Assembly (NCBI RefSeq): GCF_900207585.1
Contig: NZ_OAOP01000005.1
Location: 186,001-250,000, forward strand
From: Bacillus oleivorans
Lineage (GTDB): Bacteria > Bacillota > Bacilli > Bacillales > JC228
Direction: 5' to 3'
Length of the DNA stretch: 64,000 nt
Under the pieces are notes generated by a model, which did not search any database, was not told where the DNA came from, and saw only the letters and a program-made list of their open reading frames with translations. Below are positions 37,599 through 47,448 of this stretch, piece by piece (positions within the stretch are counted from its first letter, which is position 1; every line of letters starts with the position of its first letter). Made by a program: the position numbers and the translations under genes.

Positions 37599-38141
37599 AT
37601 GCTCGATCTGATTATTTTACTTCTTTTAGTTGTGGGGTTAATCGTAGGACTTAAAAGAGGTTTTATTTTACAGGCCATTCATATGGTTGGCTTTATCCTG
37701 TCCTTTATTTTAGCATATGTTTACTATGATGATTTAGCTCCCAAACTAAAGCTTTGGATTCCTTATCCGACACTGGGAGACAGTGAATCCTTTACCATGT
37801 TATTTGAATCTATGAATTTAGATGCGGCCTATTATAATGCCATTTCATTTGCTATTATCTTTTTTATTTCAAAAATTCTATTGCAAATCATAGGTTCGAT
37901 GCTTGATTTTGTCGCACATCTGCCGGTTATGAAACAATTAAATGTATGGGCAGGCGGAGCCCTCGGATTTTTAGAAGTTTACTTAATGGTATTTATTGTG
38001 TTATACATTGGGGCTTTACTTCCGGTTGAATTTATTCAGGGCCCGCTCGGATCTTCATTTATGGCCAAAACCATAGTGACTAACACTCCGATTTTTTCAA
38101 GTCAAATTCAAGATCTATGGTTTCAATATATGGATGTCTAA
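37599..38141 (+). CDS. cvpA: CvpA family membrane protein (YshB-like)
   Basis: A 180-residue membrane protein of the CvpA family, originally linked to colicin V production in E. coli; its role in Bacillus is unclear. Hydrophobic segments lie at about 2-20, 27-46, 83-103 and 122-143. The start LDLIILLLLVVGLIVGLKRGF and VMKQLNVWAGGALGFLEV match the family. AAAGGAGAAG precedes the ATG. It is followed by a terminator, then the second copy of the ~102-bp element and polX. Confidence 0.87.
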   Translation: MLDLIILLLLVVGLIVGLKRGFILQAIHMVGFILSFILAYVYYDDLAPKLKLWIPYPTLGDSESFTMLFESMNLDAAYYNAISFAIIFFISKILLQIIGSMLDFVAHLPVMKQLNVWAGGALGFLEVYLMVFIVLYIGALLPVEFIQGPLGSSFMAKTIVTNTPIFSSQIQDLWFQYMDV

Positions 38142-38169
38142 ACTTCTCCTTTAGCGGAGAAGTTTTTTT
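38141..38169 (+). terminator. intrinsic terminator after cvpA
   Basis: AACTTCTCC pairs perfectly with GGAGAAGTT, followed by a T run. Confidence 0.9.
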
Positions 38170-38204
38170 ACACTTTTATTATAAAATTTTAGCAATGAGG
38201 CAAA

Positions 38205-38306
38205 TTCGACACAGTTAAAATTTTTAGGAGAAAGGATAAGGGCAACTAGGCAATCGCCTGAGTCTATAGGCTTGGCGCTAACCAAGTTTTCTTTACTGGA
38301 AAAGGA
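38205..38306 (+). repeat. ~102-bp two-copy element ending in a hairpin, copy 2 (before polX)
   Basis: Begins TTCGACACAGTTAAAA and ends in hairpin CTTGG-CGCTAA-CCAAG (38271-38286) followed by TTTTCTTTA. The homologous copy is at 33677-33779. An AGGC-AATC-GCCT hairpin precedes it in this copy. It has the same orientation relative to the downstream gene as copy 1. Confidence 0.7.
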
Positions 38307-38389
38307 ACCTTTTGAACTCTAAGACGTAATCATGGTAAAGTTTAAACTGGTGTATGTAGTAAAAGTGTGAATTAAAGGTGTTGATATAG

Positions 38390-40105
38390 ATGGTTCACAA
38401 AAAAGAAATCGTCCGTTTGTTAGAAACAGTGGCAACCTATATGGAATTGATGGGAGAAAACTCCTTTAAAGTATCTGCTTTTCGGAAGGCTGCTAATGCG
38501 CTTGAGCGGGATGAAAGAAGTGTCGGGGAATTAGAAGATTACACAACCATCCCTGGGATTGGCAAAGGGACGGCTAGTGTCATAGAAGAATACATTGAAC
38601 TCGGTGAATCTAAACTTTTGAATGAGTTAAGAGAAAAGGTTCCGTCTGGACTTATACCACTTCTCCAGCTGCAAGGCTTAGGCGGAAAAAAGATTGCAAG
38701 GCTTTATCAAGAACTCCATATAACAAATGCAGACGAGCTAAAAGACGCTTGTGAACGCGGAAAGGTGGCCGACCTTTCAGGGTTTGGCAAAAAAACAGAA
38801 GAAAAATTACTTCAATCGATCCAAGAATTAGGGACACAGCCTGAACGTTTACCAATCGCAGCTGTATTGCCTATAGTTGATTATATAGAATCCTATCTGG
38901 CGTCCATCCCGGAAATCGATCAATTTTCTAAAGCGGGAAGTTTGCGTAGAGCAGAAGAGACCGTGAAAGATTTAGATTTTGTGATTGCGACCTCTTCACC
39001 AGCTACTGTAAAGGAAAAGCTGCTAGAGATGAAAGGGATTAAAAGAATTGTAGCAAAAGGAGATACGAAGGTATCGGTTATAGTTGATGGCGATTTTGGA
39101 TTATCGATCGATTTTCGCCTCGTTTCTAAAGCTGAATTTGCTACTGCTCTTCATCATTTTACTGGCTCAAAGGAACACAATGTACGGATGAGGCAAATTG
39201 CAAAAGAGCGCCACGAAAAAATTAGTGAGTACGGCGTTGAGGATTTGGAGACTGGGAAAATCCATACATTTGCTAGTGAAGAAGCCTTTTATAAACATTT
39301 TGGCTTACCATACTTGCCACCTGAAGTTCGTATAAATGGACAAGAAATTGAGATTTTTCAAATGGAATATCCATTTATAAATGAAAACGATATAAAGGGT
39401 GACCTTCATATGCATACGACCTGGAGCGATGGCGCCCATACCTTGGAGGAAATGGTTCAGGCCTGTATAGATAAAGGCTATCAATACATGGCAATTACGG
39501 ACCATTCCCAATTTTTAAAAGTAGCAAATGGTCTGACTAAGGACAGGGTCTTGCGACAAAAAGAAGAGATTCATAAGCTTCGGGAGAAATATCCTGAAAT
39601 ACTTATCTTAACAGGAATTGAAATGGACATTTTACCTGATGGGTCACTTGATTTTGAGAATGATGTGCTTGAGGAGCTTGATTTTGTAATTGCTTCGATT
39701 CATTCCGGCTTTCAGCAGCCAAAGAGCAAAATCATGGAAAGATTAAAGGCTGCATTAAACAATTTGCATGTGGATCTGATAGCCCACCCAACAGGGCGAA
39801 AAATCGGGAAACGAACAGGCTATGAGATCAATATTGAGCAATTGATAGAGCTGGCAAGCGAGACAAATACAGCTCTTGAATTAAATGCAAATCCAAATAG
39901 GCTTGACTTAAATTATGAGTTTGTTCGAAAGGCACAGCAAGCGGGGGTAAAAATTTGTATTAATACAGATGCTCATTATAAAGAATCCTTATCGTTTATG
40001 GAAATTGGTGTTGCAGCAGCCCGAAAAGGCTGGCTCAAACAGGAGGATTGCCTCAACGCCATGAATAAAGAAGTGTTGCTAAATTTTTTAAAAACAAAGA
40101 GATAA
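38390..40105 (+). CDS. polX: DNA polymerase/3'-5' exonuclease PolX
   Basis: Family X repair polymerase that fills short gaps and also has a PHP-domain nuclease. The 571-residue protein has an N-terminal helix-hairpin-helix and 8-kDa region ([27 protein letters not shown]), a polymerase palm with paired Asp in DLDFVIAT and an Asp near SIDFRL, and a C-terminal PHP domain ([32 protein letters not shown]). The ATG at 38390 follows AAAGGTG. mutS2 starts 28 bp downstream, so the two form an operon. Confidence 0.94.
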   Translation: MVHKKEIVRLLETVATYMELMGENSFKVSAFRKAANALERDERSVGELEDYTTIPGIGKGTASVIEEYIELGESKLLNELREKVPSGLIPLLQLQGLGGKKIARLYQELHITNADELKDACERGKVADLSGFGKKTEEKLLQSIQELGTQPERLPIAAVLPIVDYIESYLASIPEIDQFSKAGSLRRAEETVKDLDFVIATSSPATVKEKLLEMKGIKRIVAKGDTKVSVIVDGDFGLSIDFRLVSKAEFATALHHFTGSKEHNVRMRQIAKERHEKISEYGVEDLETGKIHTFASEEAFYKHFGLPYLPPEVRINGQEIEIFQMEYPFINENDIKGDLHMHTTWSDGAHTLEEMVQACIDKGYQYMAITDHSQFLKVANGLTKDRVLRQKEEIHKLREKYPEILILTGIEMDILPDGSLDFENDVLEELDFVIASIHSGFQQPKSKIMERLKAALNNLHVDLIAHPTGRKIGKRTGYEINIEQLIELASETNTALELNANPNRLDLNYEFVRKAQQAGVKICINTDAHYKESLSFMEIGVAAARKGWLKQEDCLNAMNKEVLLNFLKTKR

Positions 40106-40133
40106 AGGAACGGAATTCAAGGGAGGTAAAGAT

Positions 40134-42491
40134 TTGAACCCTAAAGTATTGAAAACATTAGAGTTTTTAAAGATAAAGGAAAAATTGATTACTTACGCCT
40201 CCTCGGCGTTAGGCAGAAATAAATTAAATGATTTAGTCCCTTCCTCAGATTTTACAATAGTAAAAAGAGGTTTGGAGGAAACAGATGAGGCTTTTACGGT
40301 ATTACGGTTAAAAGGACATGTCCCATTAGATGGGGTCTTTGATATTCGTGGCTCTGTAAAGCGGGCTGAAATCGGTTCGGTTGTTTCAGCTTCTGAATTG
40401 GTAGAGGTCGCAAGCACAATAAAAGCTAGCAGGCAAATGAAAAAGTTTATTACAGAAGTCATCGAGGAAGAAAATATCAATCTGCCGATCCTAGAAGAAG
40501 AAATGGAACGAATTTCAGACTTACTCTGGCTTGAAAAGGAAATTACCAATTCCATCGATGAACAGGGCTATGTACTAGACCACGCAAGTGATACATTACG
40601 TTCGATTCGTAATCAAATCCGTTCAAAGGAAACGAGAATAAGGGAAAGACTAGATTCGATTATCCGCTCATCAAATGCACAGAAAATGTTGTCCGATGCG
40701 ATTGTAACGATCCGTAATGACCGTTATGTTATTCCAGTAAAGCAGGAGTATCGCAGTCATTATGGCGGGATTGTTCACGATCAATCTTCATCAGGGCAAA
40801 CATTGTTTATTGAACCGCAGGTAGTGGTCGAGCTCAACAATGATCTGCAAGGACTTAAGGTTAAAGAGCACCAGGAAATCGAAAGAATTTTAATCGCGTT
40901 ATCTAATGAAGTCGGTGCGGAAGCAGAAGGGTTAAGACTTACAGTGGCTGCCTTAACCGAGTTAGATTTTTATTTTGCAAAGGCACGCTTTAGTAAAACC
41001 TATCGGGGAACTAAACCAGCTATAAATGATCAAGGAAGAATTTCATTGAAACGTGCGAGGCATCCCCTTATATCGGCCGATGAAATCGTGGAAAATGATA
41101 TTTGGCTCGGGGATGAGTTTACGACTATTGTGATTACAGGACCTAATACGGGCGGTAAAACGGTCACTCTCAAAACAATTGGCTTAACCGTTTTAATGGC
41201 TCAAGCCGGACTCTATGTCCCAGCCCTGGAAGGGTCAGAGGTAGCCGTTTTTGATGCAGTTTATGCCGATATCGGCGACGAACAGTCGATTGAGCAAAAT
41301 TTAAGTACTTTTTCTTCTCATATGGTGAATATCGTTGATATTTTGAAAAAAGCGGATGGACATAGTCTTGTTTTATTCGATGAGCTTGGGGCTGGAACGG
41401 ATCCGCAAGAAGGGGCAGCATTAGCCATTTCTATATTGGACGAAGTGTATAATCGCGGGTCAAGAGTTGTTGCTACTACTCACTATCCTGAATTAAAAGC
41501 ATATGGCTATAATCGCGAAGGGGTTGCCAATGCTTCAGTTGAATTTGATGTTGAATCATTACGGCCAACCTATAAGCTGCTGATTGGCATTCCTGGACGA
41601 AGCAATGCGTTTGAAATCTCGAAAAGATTAGGCTTGCAGGACAATATCATTGAGAGGGCCAGGTCATTAATGAGTGAAGACCGACAAGAGGTAGATTCGA
41701 TGATTGCCTCATTAGAAGCAAACCGAAAGCAGGCTGAGAACGCTTGGGTGGAAGTCAGAGAAATATTACGGGATGCTGAGAACATTCATAATGATTTGCA
41801 AAAGCAAATGGCTGAATACTATCAGAAAAAAGATGAGCTAACAGAAAAAGCAAAAGAAAAGGCAAACCAAATTATTGAAGAAGCTAAAGAAAAGGCAGAA
41901 ACGATTATCCAAGAGCTTCGAAAGCTCCGGCTTGAGAAAAATGCAGAGGTAAAGGAGCATGAATTAATTGAAGCAAGAAAGAGACTTGAAGATGCAGCTC
42001 CTGAGGTCAAAAGGACAGCAAAGAAAAAAACTGCAGCTAAAAAACATAGTTTCTTGCCTGGGGATGAGGTAAAGGTTATCAGCCTTGGTCAAAAAGGGGC
42101 ACTGGTTGAAAAACTAAATGACCATGAGTGGCAGGTTCAAATTGGAATCTTGAAAATGAAGGTAGATGAAAGTGATCTCGAATGGCTCCATACTCCGAAA
42201 CCTGTTGAAACAAAACCGATAGCTACTGTAAAAGGAAAAGATTATCATGTTAACCTTGAATTAGATTTACGGGGAGAGAGATATGAAGATGCTTTGCTCC
42301 GGGTCGAAAAGTATATTGACGATGCTCTGCTGGCTGGTTATCCGCGAGTCTCAATCATACATGGAAAAGGAACAGGAGCGTTAAGACAGGGAGTACAAAA
42401 TTATTTAAAAAATCATCGATCTGTTAAATCATATAGATATGGGGAAGCAGGTGAAGGCGGTTCAGGGGTAACTGTGGTTCAGTTAAAATAA
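40134..42491 (+). CDS. mutS2: endonuclease/ATPase MutS2
   Basis: MutS-family protein without the mismatch-recognition domain, known for roles in limiting recombination and in rescue of collided ribosomes. The 785-residue protein has Walker A GPNTGGKT (about residues 335-342), Walker [14 protein letters not shown], the TTHYPELK segment, a long coiled coil (about 515-640, rich in Glu/Lys/Ala), and a C-terminal Smr endonuclease domain ([22 protein letters not shown]). Start is TTG at 40134 after GGGAGGT. Operon with polX. Confidence 0.95.
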   Translation: MNPKVLKTLEFLKIKEKLITYASSALGRNKLNDLVPSSDFTIVKRGLEETDEAFTVLRLKGHVPLDGVFDIRGSVKRAEIGSVVSASELVEVASTIKASRQMKKFITEVIEEENINLPILEEEMERISDLLWLEKEITNSIDEQGYVLDHASDTLRSIRNQIRSKETRIRERLDSIIRSSNAQKMLSDAIVTIRNDRYVIPVKQEYRSHYGGIVHDQSSSGQTLFIEPQVVVELNNDLQGLKVKEHQEIERILIALSNEVGAEAEGLRLTVAALTELDFYFAKARFSKTYRGTKPAINDQGRISLKRARHPLISADEIVENDIWLGDEFTTIVITGPNTGGKTVTLKTIGLTVLMAQAGLYVPALEGSEVAVFDAVYADIGDEQSIEQNLSTFSSHMVNIVDILKKADGHSLVLFDELGAGTDPQEGAALAISILDEVYNRGSRVVATTHYPELKAYGYNREGVANASVEFDVESLRPTYKLLIGIPGRSNAFEISKRLGLQDNIIERARSLMSEDRQEVDSMIASLEANRKQAENAWVEVREILRDAENIHNDLQKQMAEYYQKKDELTEKAKEKANQIIEEAKEKAETIIQELRKLRLEKNAEVKEHELIEARKRLEDAAPEVKRTAKKKTAAKKHSFLPGDEVKVISLGQKGALVEKLNDHEWQVQIGILKMKVDESDLEWLHTPKPVETKPIATVKGKDYHVNLELDLRGERYEDALLRVEKYIDDALLAGYPRVSIIHGKGTGALRQGVQNYLKNHRSVKSYRYGEAGEGGSGVTVVQLK

Positions 42492-42515
42492 GATTTAAGC
42501 GGGGGAGATTATTAA

Positions 42516-42920
42516 ATGAGTGATTTTTGGGAAAATAGCCTGATTCAAACCGCAGCATACTTTAGTGTAGTGGTTCTCTGTATGATTGTCTTTCTGACTA
42601 TATTTGAGTTGGTCACTAAATATAATAATTGGGAGCAGATTAAGAAAGGAAATATGGCCGTTGCTTTTGCCACAGGAGGGAAAATATTTGGGATTGCCAA
42701 TATATTTCGTCACTCTATTCAACAGCATGATACACTGTTTCATATGATTGGCTGGGGAGTATATGGATTTCTTCTCCTTTTAGTTGCCTATTTTATCTTT
42801 GAATTTTTAACACCAAAATTTAAAATAGATGAAGAAATTGAAAATAATAATAAAGCAGTAGGCTTTATATCGATGGTAATCTCTATTGGCTTGTCATATG
42901 TGGTTGGGGCAGGAATTTAA
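42516..42920 (+). CDS. DUF350 family membrane protein (YshE-like)
   Basis: A 134-residue, four-span membrane protein. Its repeated layout (GNMAVAFATGGKIFGIANIFRHS, then NNKAVGFISMVISIGLSYVVGAGI) fits the DUF350/YjfL family, function unknown. GGGGGAG precedes the ATG. It starts 24 bp after mutS2 and is followed at once by a 28-codon membrane-peptide gene with its own ribosome site. The position corresponds to B. subtilis yshE. Confidence 0.82.
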   Translation: MSDFWENSLIQTAAYFSVVVLCMIVFLTIFELVTKYNNWEQIKKGNMAVAFATGGKIFGIANIFRHSIQQHDTLFHMIGWGVYGFLLLLVAYFIFEFLTPKFKIDEEIENNNKAVGFISMVISIGLSYVVGAGI

Positions 42921-42935
42921 GGGAGGCTTTAAATT

Positions 42936-43022
42936 TTGTTAGAGAAATTAGCAAAAATATTGTTTGCTGTATGTGGAGTATTTTTTATAGTAGGTATTAT
43001 TTATTTAGTTATAAACGGATAG
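42936..43022 (+). CDS. 28-residue small membrane protein
   Basis: Too short for routine gene calling. A TTG at 42936 follows GGGAGG (42921-42926) and opens 28 codons. The product is a short charged head (LEKLAKI) and one hydrophobic span (LFAVCGVFFIVGIIYLVI), ending NG. The stop codon lies 6 bp before a terminator hairpin that would end this transcript. It starts 15 bp after the DUF350 stop. The role is unknown; it could be a partner peptide of the DUF350 protein. Confidence 0.55.
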   Translation: MLEKLAKILFAVCGVFFIVGIIYLVING

Positions 43023-43027
43023 ATAAG

Positions 43028-43060
43028 AAAGGGAGCCGCATTTGGCTCCCTTCTATTTTT
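43028..43060. terminator. bidirectional terminator between the mutS2 operon and the SpoIID-like gene
   Basis: GGGAGCC, GCATTT and GGCTCCC are followed by TTCTATTTTT, with A-rich sequence on the left. Confidence 0.82.
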
Positions 43061-44627
43061 AATATCTAGTTTCAAGTTCAATTCCTTGATAATAATGCTT
43101 AAGGATTTCTTCATAAGAATGTCCTTTTTCAGCCATTCCTACTGCACCTGTTTGCGAAAGGCCAACACCGTGCCCCCATCCGCCGCCGTAAGCCTTAAAG
43201 CCAATCAATTCCTTCTTGCTATTATCAATCACAGGCTCAATAAAGAAGAGAGTGCTTCTTAATGATGTTTGTGCTCCGCTGTCTAAAACATATTTTAGAG
43301 CCGTACGGATTCTGTCTTTATACTCATAAAACGTTCCATTTTCAGTAACGAATTCAATTTCTAATACACGTCCAGAATTAGAACGTTCTGTTACATTAAT
43401 TTCATAAACTTCCCCGACTTCTGTGTTAAAGGAAGTGCTTAATACTTCACTAATTTCTTCATTAGTCCAATCAACGGTCCAGCGATGATAGCGTGACCAA
43501 TCAGATTCATAAGCGCCATTACCAGCGTTGCGAAGTGAAGTTAGATTGCTGTGATTTTTAAATACCTCTAAAGTTGGAACGTGTTCAAATGCTTGGCCGC
43601 GGTTAGCATCAGGCACGCCGCGCAGATATGGAACTGGATCAGTATTCCAGACATCTTCGTTGTTAGCTGTGTAGCCTCCCGTAGTTGAGCTATAAACAGC
43701 TGTAATTAACTTACCCTCGTATGTTGCAACCACACCTCTTGTTTCTTGGACTGCCTGTGTTGAGATGGGATGTTCACTGTCATATCCTCCATATACTTGA
43801 TCTGAAGTAGTTGGGAGAAGATCAAAGCCATCACTGCTGCGTTTTCCCATATTGGAAAGAGCATACGTCCGGGCAGCAACAGCTTGTGATTTTTGTGCTT
43901 CTAATTCTCCATAAGGGACAGGAGGCAGCTCTAGTGGAACGACTCCATACAGGTATTGTTCAATTGGAAGTTCGTTAATGCCAGCTAACGTTCCATTACT
44001 GTTGAAGCCTATTTCACCAATACCTCGATATTGCTTGCCGTTAATCTTAACAAGACTGTCTGAAGATGTAATGACAACTGGATTGGAAGTTGTCACCTCT
44101 GATTCGCCTTTCGTTAACTTTAGTGAAGATTCTCCTTCAACAATTGTGATAATCCTCCAGAAGGCATCACTTGCTGCAAGTCCTTTCGCTATCACTTCAT
44201 TTTTAAATGCAGTTCGTACAGCAAAGGAAGCATCAGCCGGAAATTCCCCTATTAAAAGACGCCAGCCATTATTGTAAGGCTCGATATACGTTGGATAGCC
44301 CGCTGTTTCTGCACGGGTTAACCAGTCCTGTATGTAGGCATTGCTTGTTGAAAACGCCACCTGCAACATATAATTTGTCCTTACATTGGATGTCGAACTG
44401 AGGTCCACTCTCACTTGTTCATTGGTCCCAGTAAAAAGAACATTCCCAGTAACCTTATCTTTGATCTCGAAGCTTCCATTACTTCCGATTTGAATCGTTT
44501 CAGCAGTTGGAACAACCCCAATACGAATAATCGGTTCTTCTGCTTCTGCTGCAAATATACTTCCTTGCGTAAATAAAACGCTTACAAGTGCAATTGCAAA
44601 AAAAACCTTTAACATCTTGTTAATCAT
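43059..44627 (-). CDS. SpoIID/LytB domain protein with SPOR-like region
   Basis: Secreted cell-wall-acting protein of 522 residues. Signal peptide about 1-26 (MLKVFFAIALVSVLFTQGSIFAAEA region). A SPOR-like peptidoglycan-binding stretch lies at about 83-130. The SpoIID/LytB domain follows (LPIEQYLYGVVPLELP, AQKSQAVAARTYAL, YSSTTGGYT, GGGWGHGVGLSQTGA), which in SpoIID has lytic transglycosylase activity and in LytB enhances amidase. The open frame extends to 44657, but the ATG at 44627 follows GGAAGGTGG. Whether it acts in sporulation or vegetative wall turnover is open. Confidence 0.85.
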   Translation of the reverse strand: MINKMLKVFFAIALVSVLFTQGSIFAAEAEEPIIRIGVVPTAETIQIGSNGSFEIKDKVTGNVLFTGTNEQVRVDLSSTSNVRTNYMLQVAFSTSNAYIQDWLTRAETAGYPTYIEPYNNGWRLLIGEFPADASFAVRTAFKNEVIAKGLAASDAFWRIITIVEGESSLKLTKGESEVTTSNPVVITSSDSLVKINGKQYRGIGEIGFNSNGTLAGINELPIEQYLYGVVPLELPPVPYGELEAQKSQAVAARTYALSNMGKRSSDGFDLLPTTSDQVYGGYDSEHPISTQAVQETRGVVATYEGKLITAVYSSTTGGYTANNEDVWNTDPVPYLRGVPDANRGQAFEHVPTLEVFKNHSNLTSLRNAGNGAYESDWSRYHRWTVDWTNEEISEVLSTSFNTEVGEVYEINVTERSNSGRVLEIEFVTENGTFYEYKDRIRTALKYVLDSGAQTSLRSTLFFIEPVIDNSKKELIGFKAYGGGWGHGVGLSQTGAVGMAEKGHSYEEILKHYYQGIELETRY

Positions 44628-44847
44628 TTCTTTACCACCTTCCTGTTGATCAATCAAAAAAATGGATCCATTTTAAACAATTCAAGGAGTAAGGGAAAAA
44701 CCCTTTTGGCCGGTAGCAAAAAATAACAAAATTCGAATAAAATGGTTCAATACTCACAGATGAAACTTGTCGCTTTTACAAAATATAAGACTTTCTTCAT
44801 AGGAACAGAGGATTAGGAAATTTTAAGTTGGCATTGGGTGAATTTCG

Positions 44848-44876
44848 TTGTATGGTGTAGGTATGTATACTATAAT
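44848..44876 (+). promoter_or_regulatory. sigma-A promoter of lcfA
   Basis: TTGTAT and TATAAT are separated by 17 bp, which puts the start near 44883. Confidence 0.65.
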
Positions 44877-44881
44877 GAATA

Positions 44882-44902
44882 AAGAACAGTTAGAATGTTC
44901 TT
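44882..44902. promoter_or_regulatory. palindrome at the predicted lcfA transcription start
   Basis: AAGAACA and TGTTCTT are perfect 7-bp arms around a 7-bp spacer, exactly at the predicted +1. It may be an operator or a 5' hairpin. It does not match the FadR palindrome found at fadR. Confidence 0.4.
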
Positions 44903-44930
44903 ACAATTAATAAAGGGGGGTTGCTTTTAC

Positions 44931-46634
44931 ATGACTCAAAGACCTTGGTTAAATGAGTACCCAAGCGAAATTCCACAGAGTCTTGATTATGGTTCTAAAC
45001 CACTACAAAATTACCTCAAAGATACAGCATTATCTATGCCTGATCGCATTGCTATTCGATTTATGGGAAAATCTCTTGACTACCAGGAACTTTATTTATC
45101 TTCACTGAAGCTAGCGAACTATCTGCGTGAATTAGGAATTGCAAAAGGCGATCGTGTTGCTATTATGCTTCCAAATTGTCCTCAGAATGTTATTGCTTTC
45201 TATGGAATCTTAATGGCAGGGGGAATCGTTGTCCAAACTAATCCTTTATATACCGAGCGCGAGCTTGCGTACCAATTAAAGGATTCTGGAGCAAAAGCAA
45301 TTGTAACGATGGACATCTTGTTTCCTCGTGTGAAAAAGGTACAAAATGAAACCGATGTTGAACATATTTTTGTAACCGCTATCAAGGATTATTTACCATT
45401 TCCGAAAAACCTGATCTACCCATTTATTCAGAAGAAACAATATGGCATTGTTGTTAAAGTAGAACACGAACAAAATCATCATCTCCTCACACATGTCATG
45501 GAGAATGGAAAAACAGCTGATATCGAAACAGATGTTGATATTGATATTGATGGAGACTTGGCATTACTTCAGTACACAGGCGGAACGACTGGCTTTCCGA
45601 AAGGGGTAATGCTGACTCATAAAAATTTAATTGCAAATACTGTCATGAGTTCAGCCTGGATGTATAAATGCAAAAAAGGGGAAGAAACTGTTCTCGCAAT
45701 CCTTCCGCTTTTTCATGTGTACGGGCTGACGGCGGTAATGCTATTATCCGTCATGGACGGGCAAACTATGGTACTGCTGCCCAAGTTTGATGCAACCACA
45801 ACTTTGAAAACGATTGAAAAAGAAAGACCTACACTATTCCCTGGTGCACCAACCATTTATATTGGCTTACTTAATCACCCTGATATAAAGAATTATGATA
45901 TGTCTTCAATAGACACATGTATCAGCGGTTCAGCTCCTCTTCCTGTTGAGGTTCAAACTAAATTCGAAGAAGTTACCGGCGGTAAATTAGTAGAGGGTTA
46001 CGGCTTAACTGAAGCATCTCCTGTTACACATGCTAATTTTCTGTGGGATAAAGAAAGGGTGAAAGGAAGTATTGGAGTGCCGTGGCCAGATACAAATGCT
46101 GCTATTTTGTCTGTTGAAACTGGAGAACCGCTGCCGCCAAATGAAATTGGCGAAATTGCTGTAAAAGGTCCTCAAGTCATGAAGGGGTACTGGAACCGTC
46201 CGGAAGAGACAGAACAAGTATTTAAGGATGGATGGCTGCTGACTGGTGATATGGGTTATATGGACGAAAACGGCTATTTCTATGTCGTGGACCGTAAAAA
46301 AGATATGATTATTGCTGGAGGATTCAATATATATCCTCGTGAAATTGAAGAGGTCCTTTATGAGCATGAGGCTATTCAAGAAGCTGTAGTTGCAGGAGTA
46401 CCAGATCCGTATCGCGGTGAAACGGTAAAAGCTTACGTTGTATTAAAAGAAGGAAAGTTTGCAACAGAACAGGAATTGGATCAATTTGCGCGCAAGGCAC
46501 TTGCAGCTTATAAGGTTCCTCGTATCTATGAATTTAGATCAGAATTGCCAAAAACTGCAGTAGGAAAAATTTTAAGAAGGGTACTGGTCGACGAGGATAA
46601 AAGAAAGCTTGAAGAAGAGAGAAAGAACGCGTAA
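44931..46634 (+). CDS. lcfA: long-chain fatty acid-CoA ligase
   Basis: Activates fatty acids to acyl-CoA via an acyl-AMP intermediate, the entry to beta-oxidation. The 567-residue protein has the AMP-binding signature LQYTGGTTGFPKGVMLTH (about 209-226), VEGYGLTEASP, TGDMGYMDENGYFYVVDRKKDMIIAGGFN-type hinge sequence (partly quoted) and the C-terminal catalytic Lys region PKTAVGKILRR. An in-frame ATG at 44895 precedes AAGGGGGG; the ATG at 44931 follows it. fadR, fadB, etfB and etfA follow, as in B. subtilis. Confidence 0.94.
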   Translation: MTQRPWLNEYPSEIPQSLDYGSKPLQNYLKDTALSMPDRIAIRFMGKSLDYQELYLSSLKLANYLRELGIAKGDRVAIMLPNCPQNVIAFYGILMAGGIVVQTNPLYTERELAYQLKDSGAKAIVTMDILFPRVKKVQNETDVEHIFVTAIKDYLPFPKNLIYPFIQKKQYGIVVKVEHEQNHHLLTHVMENGKTADIETDVDIDIDGDLALLQYTGGTTGFPKGVMLTHKNLIANTVMSSAWMYKCKKGEETVLAILPLFHVYGLTAVMLLSVMDGQTMVLLPKFDATTTLKTIEKERPTLFPGAPTIYIGLLNHPDIKNYDMSSIDTCISGSAPLPVEVQTKFEEVTGGKLVEGYGLTEASPVTHANFLWDKERVKGSIGVPWPDTNAAILSVETGEPLPPNEIGEIAVKGPQVMKGYWNRPEETEQVFKDGWLLTGDMGYMDENGYFYVVDRKKDMIIAGGFNIYPREIEEVLYEHEAIQEAVVAGVPDPYRGETVKAYVVLKEGKFATEQELDQFARKALAAYKVPRIYEFRSELPKTAVGKILRRVLVDEDKRKLEEERKNA

Positions 46635-46697
46635 AGATTTTTTGTTTTTCCTTCTTTTTTTCAAGATTTGGGACAAGACTAAAATAGGAGGATCTTC

Positions 46698-46726
46698 TTG
46701 ACACAATTAAGAATTCCATTTACTAT
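46698..46726 (+). promoter_or_regulatory. sigma-A promoter of fadR
   Basis: TTGACA and TACTAT are separated by 17 bp, immediately upstream of the FadR-type palindrome. Confidence 0.6.
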
Positions 46727-46730
46727 AAAA

Positions 46731-46754
46731 TTATGAATGATTGTTCATTCATAA
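46731..46754. promoter_or_regulatory. FadR operator
   Basis: TTATGAATGA, TTGT, TCATTCATAA: perfect 10-bp arms, matching the known Bacillus FadR site (TGAATGA ... TCATTCA). It overlaps the expected transcription start of fadR-fadB-etfBA, so FadR would repress its own operon until long-chain acyl-CoA relieves it. Confidence 0.85.
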
Positions 46755-46819
46755 TTGAAACAATCAGCTAAATCATGATTTTACATGCTTCGTATATCTA
46801 ACAAGGTAGTGGTCATTAC

Positions 46820-47407
46820 GTGAAGAAAAACAAACCAAAGTTTAAACAAATTATTGATGCAGCTGTGGTGGTAATTGCAGAAAACGGCTATCACCAGGCA
46901 CAGGTATCAAAGATCGCTAAACAGGCTGGAGTCGCGGATGGTACTATTTATCTTTATTTTAAGAATAAGGAAGATATTTTAATCTCTCTATTTCAAGAAA
47001 AAATGGGCTCCTTTATTGAGAGACTGGATGCATTGATAAGTGACGAAGAAACAGCAGCTGCAAAGCTAAAGGTTCTGATTGAAAACCACTTTTTAATGCT
47101 GTCACAAGATCCGCATTTAGCGATCGTTACCCAGTTAGAGCTTAGGCAATCGAATAAAGAGCTGCGCAAAAAAATTAATGAAGTGTTAAAAGGATATTTA
47201 CAGCTTGTTGATCGTATTTTATCACAGGGTGTAGAAACGGGCGAATTTATCAAGAATTTAGATATCCGTTTAGCCCGGCAAATGATATTTGGAACACTCG
47301 ATGAAACGGTGACAAATTGGGTCATGAAGGATCAAAAATACAACTTGCCTGAGCTTGCACCAAAAGTACATGAACTATTACTAGTAGGGTGTAAAGGGGA
47401 AAAATAG
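46820..47407 (+). CDS. fadR: TetR-family fatty acid degradation repressor FadR
   Basis: Repressor of beta-oxidation genes, released from DNA by long-chain acyl-CoA. The 195-residue protein has an N-terminal TetR helix-turn-helix (IIDAAVVVIAENGYHQAQVSKIAKQAGVA, split here by position about 10-40, then DGTIYLYFKNKEDIL) and a helical ligand-binding C-terminal domain. Start is GTG at 46820 after AAGGTAGTGG. A perfect palindrome typical of FadR sites lies 66 bp upstream. It heads the fadR-fadB-etfB-etfA transcript. Confidence 0.92.
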   Translation: MKKNKPKFKQIIDAAVVVIAENGYHQAQVSKIAKQAGVADGTIYLYFKNKEDILISLFQEKMGSFIERLDALISDEETAAAKLKVLIENHFLMLSQDPHLAIVTQLELRQSNKELRKKINEVLKGYLQLVDRILSQGVETGEFIKNLDIRLARQMIFGTLDETVTNWVMKDQKYNLPELAPKVHELLLVGCKGEK

Positions 47408-47448
47408 GTTTCTATTTTCTCCCTTTAGCTAAGAAAGGGGAAACTTAC

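Noticed and set aside
44882-44902. LexA (SOS) box at lcfA
   Set aside because: The GAAC...GTTC arms are 9 bp apart rather than the 4 bp of the Bacillus LexA site.
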